NCBI RefSeq assembly: GCF_013294005.1
Contig: NZ_JABSNK010000003.1
Location: 1-64,000 of the forward strand
DNA length: 64,000 nt
DNA from: Flavobacterium gelidicaeli
GTDB taxonomy: Bacteria; Bacteroidota; Bacteroidia; Flavobacteriales; Flavobacteriaceae
Direction: 5' to 3'
Each line of letters begins with the position of its first letter. Positions within the stretch are counted from its first letter, which is position 1. Of this stretch, positions 9,007 through 17,866 are shown piece after piece. The notes below the pieces were generated by a model. That model saw only the letters and a list, made by a program, of their open reading frames with translations. It did not search any database and had not been told where the DNA came from. Made by a program: the position numbers and the translations under genes.

Positions 9007-9522
9007 ATGGAGCATTTTACAAATGAAGTAATTGACACCACAAAGCTTCCTCGATTTGAAACTGTGGCGTTGTCTAAGTTGGATTCTAATTATTGGAAAG
9101 TTATTGGACTTAATATTCTGATTACTTTTTTGATTTTAGGAATCGGACTTGGTGCTCTATTGTTTTTTAACCCAGGTTTAAAAGAATTCTGGATGCCGTT
9201 ATTGGGGCTTTTTGGGTTGTTTTTTGGATTTGTTATTTTGTTTGCAGCCTTAAGCGTAAAGAAAAAAGCCTTTGCATTTAGAACTCATGATGTTATTTTT
9301 CAGAGCGGTGTTATCGCGACAAATACTATTGTAATTCCGTATAACAGAGTTCAACACGTGGCTTTACATGAAGGATTTATTGCTAGAATTTTTGGGCTAG
9401 CCAAAGTAGAAATATTCACAGCAGGAGGAAGCGCGAGTGATATTGCTATTCCAGGAATTGCTTTGGCGCAAGCCGAAGATATCAAACAGCTGTTGATGGG
9501 TAAAATTCAAAAGAAACTCTAA
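9007..9522 (+). CDS. Bacterial PH-domain membrane protein (YdbS-like)
   Basis: A 171-residue protein with two neighbouring membrane segments (about 33-55 and 59-80), followed by a bacterial PH-like domain of the bPH2 type with PYNRVQHVALHEGFIARIFGLAKVEIFTA. This matches the YdbS half of the YdbS/YdbT pair. Its stop overlaps the next ATG by one base, so the two are translated together and probably form one membrane complex. The role of the family is unknown. Confidence 0.85.
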   Translation: MEHFTNEVIDTTKLPRFETVALSKLDSNYWKVIGLNILITFLILGIGLGALLFFNPGLKEFWMPLLGLFGLFFGFVILFAALSVKKKAFAFRTHDVIFQSGVIATNTIVIPYNRVQHVALHEGFIARIFGLAKVEIFTAGGSASDIAIPGIALAQAEDIKQLLMGKIQKKL

Positions 9523-11027
9523 TGGAGGAACAATTTGGACAACCACAAAGGCAATCCTCAGTAGGGATTTTGATTATGTTTATAAATACGCTGCAAAAAT
9601 GGTTGCGTGCTTTAGGACCTGTTGTGTTAATCTATTTTATTAGATTCAAAGACTTAGATAAAGTATACTTAATTTTAGGTGTTTTGGTTTTTTTAGTATT
9701 GATTGCGGGAATTGCTTCTTTAAAATATAAAAATTTCACCTTTTATCTGGATATAGATAATAAGGAGTTTGTGATTCAAGAGGGTATTTTGAATAAAACA
9801 AAAACTATTATCCAACTGGATAAAATCCAACAAGTAAATATCAATCAGTCGTTTATTCAGCGGTTGATCAATGTTTATGAAATTAATGTAGACACAGCTG
9901 GAAGCGCTGAAAAAGAAGGGCAAATTAAGGCCATCACTCATTTATTAGCATTAGCCTTAAAAGCGAGACTTTTAGAAAAGGAAAATAATGAAGTTGTTGA
10001 AAATGAAGGGATTTTTAATGTAGAAACGATACAAGAAAAAACGGCTGAGGAATCGTTTATCAAAATTAGTTTTTTGAGTTTGTTAAAAGTTGGAATCACA
10101 TCAAATTACGTAAAAACGTTCAGTTTGATTTTAGCTTTTTTTATTACAATTTACGAAAACACTAAGAACATATTATCAGAGTCGGATTTTGAAGTTCAAA
10201 ATCAAAACATTGATAGTTTTTTTGAACAGAGTACCTTTATAATACCAATAGTGTTGGTAATGCTTTGTTTGATTTTAATTATTAATTTGATTCGTGTAAT
10301 TTTTAAATATTTCGATTATAAAATAGTAAAGCAAAACGGATCGTTACTGTTATCATTTGGATTGCTGAGTACAAAAAGTACCATCATCAAGTCAGATAAA
10401 GTGCAGTTAGTTACCATTACTAGTAATTATTTTCAGAAGAAAATGAATATTCTGGAACTTAAAATTAAGCAAGCTACCAGCGGCGAAAAACAAGAGAAGA
10501 AAGCGTTTATTGAGATTCCAGGATGTAATAAGGAGGAAAAAGACGCGATTTTAGCGCTTTTATACAATACAATACCTGAGAAAGGATTGGCTTTAAAACC
10601 AAATTATAGGAAGTTAGTATTCTCAATATTTTTGTCCATTGTATTGCCTTTTAGTGGGTATATGGCTTTTGCATATTATATTGAGCCACAATTTTTTCAA
10701 TATTTTATAGGAGCAGTTTGCTATGTATTGTTTGTAGGAACGATATTGGTTTTTGGATTTAGAAACAACCGTTTATTTATCACAAATGATTTTATCATAA
10801 AGCAAAGTGGCGCTTGGGATATTGATAATACCATTGTTGAAACAGGAAAAATACAAGCCATTACCACATCGCAATTATTTTGGCACAAAAGAGCTAATAT
10901 TGGATCAGTTACAATCCATACCGCAGGCGGAAACCTGTCTTTTCAGTTAGGAAATTTTTCGACTATTAAAGACTATGTTAATTTATGGCTGTATAAAATA
11001 GAAGTTTCTAATAGCAATTGGATGTGA
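9522..11027 (+). CDS. Bacterial PH-domain membrane protein (YdbT-like)
   Basis: A 501-residue membrane protein with three units, each made of a membrane hairpin followed by a bPH2 domain. The units can be seen at IIQLDKIQQVNINQSFIQRL, IIKSDKVQLVTITSNYFQKK and IVETGKIQAITTSQLFWHKR, which are three versions of the same motif. This is the YdbT architecture. It overlaps the preceding YdbS-like gene by one base and is clearly its partner. Function is unknown; an envelope role is an inference. Confidence 0.85.
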   Translation: MEEQFGQPQRQSSVGILIMFINTLQKWLRALGPVVLIYFIRFKDLDKVYLILGVLVFLVLIAGIASLKYKNFTFYLDIDNKEFVIQEGILNKTKTIIQLDKIQQVNINQSFIQRLINVYEINVDTAGSAEKEGQIKAITHLLALALKARLLEKENNEVVENEGIFNVETIQEKTAEESFIKISFLSLLKVGITSNYVKTFSLILAFFITIYENTKNILSESDFEVQNQNIDSFFEQSTFIIPIVLVMLCLILIINLIRVIFKYFDYKIVKQNGSLLLSFGLLSTKSTIIKSDKVQLVTITSNYFQKKMNILELKIKQATSGEKQEKKAFIEIPGCNKEEKDAILALLYNTIPEKGLALKPNYRKLVFSIFLSIVLPFSGYMAFAYYIEPQFFQYFIGAVCYVLFVGTILVFGFRNNRLFITNDFIIKQSGAWDIDNTIVETGKIQAITTSQLFWHKRANIGSVTIHTAGGNLSFQLGNFSTIKDYVNLWLYKIEVSNSNWM

Positions 11028-11098
11028 GTTTTGTAAGGTTACAGAATAAATATAAATAGAGAATAGAATAAAAAGAATAATAAATAAATAAAATAAAA

Positions 11099-12061
11099 AT
11101 GAAACATTGGATTGAAGCTGCACGACTACGAACATTACCCTTGTCCGTTTCTGGTATAATAGTAGGAAGCATCTATGCATTGGCACACCCAACAGATAAT
11201 ATCTTGACACCAACTGATGTTTTCAACTGGAAAATATTTGGTTTTGCTATTTTGACAACTTTAGGATTACAAATATTATCTAATTTTGCTAACGATTATG
11301 GTGATGGAGTCAAAGGAACTGATAATGCAGATCGAGTAGGACCGATGCGCGCAATTCAAAGCGGAGTCATTACTCCAGCAGCTATGAAGCGGGCTATAAT
11401 TATTACGTCACTGTTGACCTTAGTATCGGCAATATTGCTAATTTTTTATGCTTTCGCAGATACGAATTTGTATTACTCCCTGTTTTACCTAGTTTTAGGA
11501 ATAGTAGCAATTGCATCAGCAATTCGATACACTGTAGGGAATTCAGCTTACGGCTACAAAGGATTTGGTGATTTATTTGTGTTTGTATTTTTTGGACTTG
11601 TAAGTACTTTGGGAGTGAATTTTTTATATTCTCAGGAACTAGATTTTAAACTTTTTTTACCAGCAACAGCAATAGGTTTATTGAGTGTAGGTGTTTTAAA
11701 TTTAAACAACATGCGCGACGAAGCTTCAGATAAAGCTGCAGGAAAAAATACAGTTGTAGTGAAAATGGGAGGGAAAAATGCTAAAAAATACCACTATTTC
11801 TTGGTTATTACCGCTATGGTTTTAGTGGTCGTTTTTGCTATAATAAGCGATTTTCAGTTTGACCAATACCTATTTTTACTAGCTTACATACCTTTGACTA
11901 AACATTTAATCAACGTATATAAAAACCAAGAACCAAAAGCTTTAGACCCAGAATTAAAAAAATTAGCCCTTAGCACTTTTGCACTTTCTATATTGCTAGC
12001 GTTGAGCATGATTTATTTTGTTTCGGATGTTATTGTCAATACGTTCTTAGGAGGTAGATAA
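11099..12061 (+). CDS. menA: 1,4-dihydroxy-2-naphthoate polyprenyltransferase
   Basis: MenA is an integral membrane prenyltransferase of the UbiA superfamily that attaches the polyprenyl chain to dihydroxynaphthoate. The 320 residues contain about eight to nine membrane segments. The first Asp-rich motif is in NDYGDGVKGTDNADRVGP and the second in NLNNMRDEASDKAAGKNT. Both fit MenA. The start is ATG after an A-rich leader. A UPF0173 hydrolase gene follows 24 bp later, so the two are likely co-transcribed. Confidence 0.95.
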   Translation: MKHWIEAARLRTLPLSVSGIIVGSIYALAHPTDNILTPTDVFNWKIFGFAILTTLGLQILSNFANDYGDGVKGTDNADRVGPMRAIQSGVITPAAMKRAIIITSLLTLVSAILLIFYAFADTNLYYSLFYLVLGIVAIASAIRYTVGNSAYGYKGFGDLFVFVFFGLVSTLGVNFLYSQELDFKLFLPATAIGLLSVGVLNLNNMRDEASDKAAGKNTVVVKMGGKNAKKYHYFLVITAMVLVVVFAIISDFQFDQYLFLLAYIPLTKHLINVYKNQEPKALDPELKKLALSTFALSILLALSMIYFVSDVIVNTFLGGR

Positions 12062-12085
12062 TTATAAATTTTTAAATTTCACATA

Positions 12086-12763
12086 ATGAAAATTACATTT
12101 TACGGACACGCTTCTTTGGGTATCCAAGTAGGAGGCAAACATATTTTAGTGGATCCATTTATTTCAGGAAATCCACTAGCAGCACACATTGATATTAACG
12201 CTTTAAAAGCCGACTATATCCTAGTTACTCATGCACACGGTGATCATGTCTTAGATGTAGAAACTATTGCTAAAAGAACGAATGCCGTTATCGTGTCTAA
12301 TGCCGAAATCGCAGGTCATTACGCAGCTAAAGGACTTACGGCACACCCTATGAATCACGGTGGGAGTTGGAATTTTGACTTCGGGAAAGTAAAGTATGTC
12401 AATGCAATCCATTCAAGTTCTTTTCCTGATGGTTCTTATGGAGGTAATCCTGGAGGTTTTGTAATTGAAGGAGAACATAAAAATATTTATGTTGCCGGTG
12501 ACACTGCTTTAACAATGGACATGCAGCTAATTCCTATGCGTACCAAGTTAGATTTGGCTATTCTACCTATTGGTGATAATTTTACTATGGATGTTGAGGA
12601 TGCTATTATCGCTTCTAATTTTGTAGGTTGTGATAAAATTTTAGGATATCATTACGATACTTTTGGATACATCGAAATCAATCATAAAGAAGCCATTCAA
12701 AAGTTTTTTGATGCAGGCAAAGATTTAATGTTGCTCGACATTGGACAAAGTATCGATTTATAA
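12086..12763 (+). CDS. UPF0173 metal-dependent hydrolase
   Basis: A 225-residue cytosolic protein of the metallo-beta-lactamase fold. The metal motif THAHGDHVLD, a downstream NHGGSW and the late AGDTALTMDM and GYHYDTFGYI segments fit the UPF0173 (UlaG/YtkL-like) group. The substrate is unknown. It is close behind menA, and UPF0173 genes are commonly seen near men genes in flavobacteria, which is recall and not proof of a role in the pathway. A strong terminator follows. Confidence 0.9.
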   Translation: MKITFYGHASLGIQVGGKHILVDPFISGNPLAAHIDINALKADYILVTHAHGDHVLDVETIAKRTNAVIVSNAEIAGHYAAKGLTAHPMNHGGSWNFDFGKVKYVNAIHSSSFPDGSYGGNPGGFVIEGEHKNIYVAGDTALTMDMQLIPMRTKLDLAILPIGDNFTMDVEDAIIASNFVGCDKILGYHYDTFGYIEINHKEAIQKFFDAGKDLMLLDIGQSIDL

Positions 12764-12775
12764 ATAATTCATTTT

Positions 12776-12826
12776 ATACCATTAAGCAACCGGAGAAATA
12801 CTTTGGTCTTAATGGTATATTTTTTT
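12776..12826 (+). terminator. Intrinsic terminator after menA and UPF0173 gene
   Basis: ATACCATTAAG (12776-12786) pairs with CTTAATGGTAT (12808-12818), an 11 bp stem followed by a run of T. Confidence 0.85.
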
Positions 12827-12844
12827 AAAGTTGTTTCGTTTTTA

Positions 12845-12933
12845 GGAGCTATTTCCAGCTGTACGTTGCAATCTTTGTTGCCTTCCTTAAAAATCGGGAA
12901 GGCCGCAAAGGATTTCCACTTCCATCTGGGCTA
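12845..12933 (+). repeat. Structured intergenic element, copy B
   Basis: Starts GGAGCTATTTCCAGCTGTACG and ends CCATCTGGGCTA, with CAATCTTTG and CAAAGGATT flanking a variable inner hairpin that includes CCTTCC and GGAAGG. It belongs to the same family as copies A, C and D. It ends 28 bp before the TPR protein gene on the same strand. Confidence 0.75.
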
Positions 12934-12961
12934 GGGCTTATTGTTATTAAAATACATACCA

Positions 12962-14161
12962 GTGAAAAAAATACTTTCTGTGCTATTCATTAGCATTATT
13001 TATCAAGCAGCTTCTGCGCAACAAGATGGTTTTTGGGACCAGCAACGATCCATAACTAAAGAACTAATTGTTTCTGCTGGAGAGCGCACAATTTTCAAAG
13101 CCGATGATTTTCCCATAGGAACAACAGAGCTAATTTACCGCATTACCATTCTAGATGATAATCAGCAATTAGCAACGAGTCTAATATCGCTTTTAAAAGC
13201 CATTCCTGATCCTACAGGAATAAGTCAAGGATCTGCAGGTGCTGTTTTCTTGATGTCAAAAATCTCCGGAGATGATAAATGCAATTACGTAATTTTTACT
13301 AGTAATGATTTGGCTACAGCCTATCAAAAAACGGGTAAAACTGATAATGCCTGCTTTATTCAAAACATGCCGTTAAGTAAGGATGCCAAACGCCTTACGA
13401 TTGATAAATCGAGCTGCATGCAATCAAGTAGCAGTAGTTTGTGGTTTGGTTTTCAAAGTTCAAATTGGATTATGAAACAAAAAATCGTACTCGAAATTGT
13501 ACCTTGGGTAGATAATAAGCTTAGCCGTGGCTGGACATTAGCCAACCGAAAAACGGTAATTAATCAATGTAAAACATCCTCGTTAGCCAGAAAAATGGTC
13601 AATTCAGATGATTTTTGTATTTGTGTAGAAGAAAAAATTCAAAAAAAATACAAGTTCCAAGAGTTTCAAAAAATGCTAGCGATAGAACAAGCTAAGGATT
13701 ATAAAGATTTTGGTGACCTATGCTTCGTTGAAACAGGGGCTTCTAAGATGCAAAATGAAGCGTTTAGGACTAGAGCTATAGATTTTGAGAAAAGAGGCGA
13801 TTACAGCAACGCAATTGCGCAATATAACTTGATAATAGCAGATAGGAAAGCTACCGTAAAGGATTATAGTGCTATTGGTTTTGATTACATTTTGACAAAG
13901 CAATATGCAAAAGCCATAAAGTTTTTAAAAGAAGGTGAAAAACTAGATGAAACAGAGTTATTGATTAAACTCCGTTTAGCGCACGCCTATTTACTAAACG
14001 ACGATTATAAAAACGCAAAAGCAATTTATAAAGAGTACCAATCTCAAAACGTTACCGATACCGTGAGCTGGGTTGAAAAGATGAAGCAAGATTTTCAAGT
14101 ATTCAAAACAGCGGGATTAAATTCGGATGATTTTGATAAGGTATTGAAGTTGGTGAAATAG
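12962..14161 (+). CDS. Secreted TPR-repeat protein
   Basis: About 399 residues. I place the start at GTG 12962 because it gives a clean signal peptide (KKILSVLFISIIYQAASAQ). A TTG seven codons upstream is possible but would put extra residues before it. The middle has several cysteines, including FCICVEE, and a short helical stretch. The last third contains tetratricopeptide-like helices, for example RGDYSNAIAQYNLIIADRKA and LLNDDYKNAKAIYKEY. It is likely periplasmic and involved in protein contacts. I do not recognise a specific family for the N-terminal 200 residues. Confidence 0.75.
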   Translation: MKKILSVLFISIIYQAASAQQDGFWDQQRSITKELIVSAGERTIFKADDFPIGTTELIYRITILDDNQQLATSLISLLKAIPDPTGISQGSAGAVFLMSKISGDDKCNYVIFTSNDLATAYQKTGKTDNACFIQNMPLSKDAKRLTIDKSSCMQSSSSSLWFGFQSSNWIMKQKIVLEIVPWVDNKLSRGWTLANRKTVINQCKTSSLARKMVNSDDFCICVEEKIQKKYKFQEFQKMLAIEQAKDYKDFGDLCFVETGASKMQNEAFRTRAIDFEKRGDYSNAIAQYNLIIADRKATVKDYSAIGFDYILTKQYAKAIKFLKEGEKLDETELLIKLRLAHAYLLNDDYKNAKAIYKEYQSQNVTDTVSWVEKMKQDFQVFKTAGLNSDDFDKVLKLVK

Positions 14162-14172
14162 GCGATTTATTT

Positions 14173-14459
14173 TGTCAAATCGAGCGGAGCTGATATTGAT
14201 TTTTTGGAATTGTAAACGAGTTCTCGACTCCGCTCGAAGTGACAGTAGGTTTTGCACAAGAGGATAATTAGTGTCAAATCGAGTTCTCGACTCCGCTCGA
14301 ATTAGCGGTAGGTTTTATTCAAGATGTTAAGTAATTGTCAAATCGAGCGTAGTCGAGATTGATTTTGAAATTGTAAAACGAGTTCTTGACTCTGTTCGTA
14401 TTGACAGTAGGTTTTTTTCAAGATGATAAGAAATTATCAAATCGAGCGTAGTCGAGATT
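14173..14459. repeat. Tandem copies of a Bacteroidota palindromic repeat
   Basis: Four units start with TGTCAAATCGAG or TATCAAATCGAG, at 14173, 14272, 14336 and 14435. The full unit is 99 bp and contains an inverted pair (CGAGCGGAG or CGAGCGTAG against CTCCGCTCG) followed by TGACAGTAGGTTTT. The second unit lacks its left arm region (64 bp) and the fourth is cut short. The array fills the gap between the TPR gene and menC. Function is unknown. Confidence 0.85.
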
Positions 14460-14532
14460 AATTAAAATAAAACTTAGCGAACCTTTGTGAAAAATATTTA
14501 CGCTCTTTTGCAATTAAAAAAAACATTATAAA

Positions 14533-15585
14533 ATGAAAGCAACTTACCATAAATATATTTTAGACTTCAAGCGTCCTTCAGGAACTTCTCGAGGGGTTTT
14601 AACCCAAAAAGAAACTTGGTTTATTGTACTTGAAAAAGACGGTAAAAAAGGAATAGGAGAGTGCGGAATTTTACGTGGCTTGAGTATTGATGATCGACCT
14701 GATTATGAATCAAAATTGCAGTGGACTTGCAATAATATTCATTTGGGTGAAAACCAACTTTGGGAAGCGTTAATTGAGTTTCCTTCAATACAGTTTGGTG
14801 TTGAAATGGCATTTCAATCTTTGCTTAGTGAAAATCCTTTTTTACTGTTTCCATCACCGTTTACTGAAGGTAGTAAATCGATTCCAATTAATGGCTTAGT
14901 TTGGATGGGGGAACCGTTGTTTATGAAGCAGCAAATAGAAGAGAAACTAGCACAAGGATTTCATTGTATCAAGTTAAAAATTGGTGCTATCGATTTTGAT
15001 AAAGAATTGAAATTATTGAGTTATATTCGGGAGAATTTCACAGCCGAAGAGGTTGAAATAAGGGTAGATGCAAACGGTGCGTTTGATATAAATAAAGCTT
15101 TAAGTAAAATAACACAATTAACTGAATTTAAAATACATAGCATTGAGCAGCCTATTCAAAAAAACAATACTGACAGTATGGCAGAGTTGTGCAAAATCAC
15201 TCCTTTGCCCATTGCATTAGATGAAGAGCTGATAGGTGTGTTTAATTATGATGAAAAGGAGGCGTTATTAGTCAAAATCAAACCACAATTCATCATTTTA
15301 AAACCGAGTTTTATAGGTGGTTATAAAGGAACTCAAGAATGGATTTCGCTAGCTGAAAAGCATGATGTTGGCTGGTGGATTACCTCTGCTTTAGAGAGTA
15401 ATATTGGGTTAAATGCTATTGCACAATGGACGTATTTAAAGCAAAATAAAATGCCTCAAGGTTTAGGAACTGGAGCGCTTTATACTAATAATTTTGATTG
15501 CCCCTTGCTAGTTTCTGAAGGGCAATTGTGGTATAAAAAAGATGTTAATTGGTCATTTAATTTTGATGATTTAGCAGCTCTATAA
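14533..15585 (+). CDS. menC: o-Succinylbenzoate synthase
   Basis: MenC is an enolase-superfamily enzyme that dehydrates SHCHC to o-succinylbenzoate in menaquinone synthesis. All superfamily residues are visible in the 350-residue protein: Lys147 and Lys149 in the KxK motif, metal ligands Asp179 (RVDANGAF), Glu205 (IEQP) and Asp230 (ALDEE), and Lys257 (LKPSF). Identity as MenC rather than a dipeptide epimerase rests on these motifs plus menD, menB and menA nearby. It is cytosolic. A terminator follows and menE is not next to it. Confidence 0.92.
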   Translation: MKATYHKYILDFKRPSGTSRGVLTQKETWFIVLEKDGKKGIGECGILRGLSIDDRPDYESKLQWTCNNIHLGENQLWEALIEFPSIQFGVEMAFQSLLSENPFLLFPSPFTEGSKSIPINGLVWMGEPLFMKQQIEEKLAQGFHCIKLKIGAIDFDKELKLLSYIRENFTAEEVEIRVDANGAFDINKALSKITQLTEFKIHSIEQPIQKNNTDSMAELCKITPLPIALDEELIGVFNYDEKEALLVKIKPQFIILKPSFIGGYKGTQEWISLAEKHDVGWWITSALESNIGLNAIAQWTYLKQNKMPQGLGTGALYTNNFDCPLLVSEGQLWYKKDVNWSFNFDDLAAL

Positions 15586-15614
15586 GGTTTGATTCTAACT
15601 TTAAACTTCACAAA

Positions 15615-15654
15615 AAAAAAGCGATTCTCACAAGGTTGTAAGAATCGCTTTTTT
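15615..15654. terminator. Bidirectional terminator after menC
   Basis: AAAAAAGCGATTCT (15615-15628) pairs with AGAATCGCTTTTTT (15641-15654). It separates menC from the converging outer membrane protein gene. Confidence 0.9.
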
Positions 15655-15691
15655 ATTGTAAAAACTGGGTTGTTTTTTTTCTTAAATAGGT

Positions 15692-16510
15692 TTATAATTT
15701 AGCGTATACTGCAAAGTTAATTGATGGGGCAAGTGGTGCATTATCGTTTCCAAAAGCGCCAAATGTTGCTATATTAGCACCGTATTTGTCTTTGGAAAAC
15801 TCATAATTAAATTTTAAACCAAATGCATTATAAGTTTGACGGTCCAAATAAGAAGGCCATTTTGAAGTATTATTTTCAAAAGCACTTTCTTTAGCTACGG
15901 GATTTTTAGTATCCAAGGCCAGTATAAGGTGTCCTTTTGGGATGATGTTATACCCTAATTCAGCAGCGAATTTTAAGTAATCAGAGTAGTCATTTGTCAT
16001 GTAACCATACCCTATATTTCCAAAATAATACCATTTACCACTACTACTTCCTACACTTAAGTAAGGAATAAATGTTGCGGCATTAAAGTCGGTACTTAAG
16101 CTGTTTGTTACATCTTTTTTAGAAGTATTAGCTTGAAATTGTAATCCAGTACTGATCTTCCATTTATGATCATAAACCTTGTATTTAAGCCCAAAAGTTA
16201 GGTTTCCTAATCCAGAAATACTTCCGGAAGCATTTGTTAGCTTAGATTCAAAGCTAGCAAATTTTACAGGAACAATAAGCAAAGCTTCTAGGTTATTTGT
16301 AATTCCGTACTCGGTATATAGTTGTGTAGTGACATCAGTGTAATCAGCTCCGAGAGTAATTTTTTCACCATCAATTTGTGCTTTATCATAAAAAAGGCCT
16401 GACACACCTAGTTGAACGTAAGCCTTTCCTTTTTCTTTAGTCCATGGACTTTGCGCTTGGATAAGCTGAGCGGATACAGCTATAAATAATACTAAAATAC
16501 TCTTTTTCAT
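15692..16510 (-). CDS. Outer membrane beta-barrel protein of unknown function
   Basis: The 272-residue protein has a signal peptide (1-20, ending QAQ) and then regular short amphipathic strands, for example NLTFGLKYKVYDHKWKISTG, ending with FAVYAKL. This pattern indicates a small outer membrane barrel of roughly 10-12 strands. I cannot assign a substrate or family with certainty. Isolated barrels like this are often annotated only as hypothetical or as transporters. It is monocistronic and is followed on the - strand by the menC-side terminator. Confidence 0.75.
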   Translation of the reverse strand: MKKSILVLFIAVSAQLIQAQSPWTKEKGKAYVQLGVSGLFYDKAQIDGEKITLGADYTDVTTQLYTEYGITNNLEALLIVPVKFASFESKLTNASGSISGLGNLTFGLKYKVYDHKWKISTGLQFQANTSKKDVTNSLSTDFNAATFIPYLSVGSSSGKWYYFGNIGYGYMTNDYSDYLKFAAELGYNIIPKGHLILALDTKNPVAKESAFENNTSKWPSYLDRQTYNAFGLKFNYEFSKDKYGANIATFGAFGNDNAPLAPSINFAVYAKL

Positions 16511-16570
16511 ATATTTATTGGTTTATTATTTAGACGGTAAACATGATTTTTCCTGACAAAAAAACAAAAA

Positions 16571-16599
16571 AAATCCGTTTTTATTTAAAAAACGGATTT
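16571..16599 (-). terminator. Terminator of the antiporter operon
   Basis: AAATCCGTTTTT (16571-16582) pairs with AAAAAACGGATTT (16587-16599). On the - strand a T run follows, about 29 bp after the antiporter stop codon. Confidence 0.85.
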
Positions 16600-16627
16600 G
16601 ATATGCTATAAATAATGTATTGTGATT

Positions 16628-17863
16628 TTATTTTGATTGCATTTTTTTAGCAAATTTTCCTATTGTCATTCCTTGAACTAAAATAGAGAAACAAACAATA
16701 ACATAAGTAATGGTTACCCAGATATCTTTGTTATATTCTGGTGCAATAGATAATGCAAGCGCTATAGAAATACCACCTCTCAGTCCACCCCAAGTAAGGA
16801 TAAGAATCGTTTTTTGAGTAATTCTTTCTTTTAAACGTACCGCAATTGACGGAATGTAAACAGAAATATATCTTGTAATTAATGTTATAAATAATAGGAT
16901 TACTGCAGCGATAATAATCTTTTGATTAGTTTGTATAATTAGTAATTCTAAACCAATTAAAACGAACAATACTGCATTTAGGATTTCATCAATTAATTCC
17001 CAGAATTTATCAATATATTCCGCAGTAATATCAGACATACCTTTACTTTTCCCTTGATTTCCGGTAATTAATCCAGCAGCAACCATTGCTAGAGGTCCAG
17101 AAACATGTGTGTAGTGCGCAAATGTGTAGCCACCCATTACAATAGCTAGTGTGATTAAAACTTCTACTTGGTAGTTATCAATACTTGCAATAAGTTTGTA
17201 GCCTATATAACCTAGTGCGACTCCTAATAGTAATCCTCCAATTGCTTCTTGTCCAAACAACATCAAGATATTTGTTAAATCAAAATCAGTGCCTGGTTTT
17301 GCTAGTTTTAAGATGGTGATAAAAACCACAACTGCTACACCATCATTAAATAAGGACTCTCCTGCTATTTTAGTTTCTAATGACTTCGTCACTCCAGCTG
17401 TTTTTAAAATACTTAATACAGCAATAGGGTCAGTAGGGGATATTAAGGCTCCAAATAGCATGGCGTGAATCAGTTCTACTTTTATACCCATAAAGTTTAA
17501 CAAATAGAAACTAGCAAACCCAATAACAAAAGTACTGATCAGTACACTTATTGTTGAAAAAAGTAAAATACTCAGTTTTTCGTTATTTAAATCCTTGAAT
17601 TTAATATGTATAGCTCCTGCAAAAAGCATAAAACTCAACATACCTTCTAGAAGTAATTCACTAAAATTAATGTCCTCCATTTTGACAGCAATACTCTCCT
17701 TGAATGAAGGGAAGTAGTAACCAAGAATTAACATGATAAAAGAGAAAATTAAAGAAACAAACATCAATCCAATAGCATTGGGAAGTTTTAAAATTCTGAA
17801 ATTAATGTATGCAAAACCAGCAGACAGCACGATAAGCACTGAAAAAAGATGAAAGAAATCCAT
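16628..17863 (-). CDS. CPA1-type sodium/proton antiporter
   Basis: An inner membrane antiporter of 411 residues with about 12 membrane segments. The ion-binding core is present: Thr144-Asp145-Pro146 in ISPTDPIAVL, and Asn173-Asp174 in GESLFNDGVAVV. The ND pair points to electroneutral Na+/H+ exchange (NhaP/NHE group). Its start lies 3 bp after the upstream MscS gene, so it is the last gene of a four-gene - strand operon (permease, MscS, MscS, antiporter). The grouping suggests ion and osmotic balance. Confidence 0.92.
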   Translation of the reverse strand: MDFFHLFSVLIVLSAGFAYINFRILKLPNAIGLMFVSLIFSFIMLILGYYFPSFKESIAVKMEDINFSELLLEGMLSFMLFAGAIHIKFKDLNNEKLSILLFSTISVLISTFVIGFASFYLLNFMGIKVELIHAMLFGALISPTDPIAVLSILKTAGVTKSLETKIAGESLFNDGVAVVVFITILKLAKPGTDFDLTNILMLFGQEAIGGLLLGVALGYIGYKLIASIDNYQVEVLITLAIVMGGYTFAHYTHVSGPLAMVAAGLITGNQGKSKGMSDITAEYIDKFWELIDEILNAVLFVLIGLELLIIQTNQKIIIAAVILLFITLITRYISVYIPSIAVRLKERITQKTILILTWGGLRGGISIALALSIAPEYNKDIWVTITYVIVCFSILVQGMTIGKFAKKMQSK

Positions 17864-17866
17864 TTG

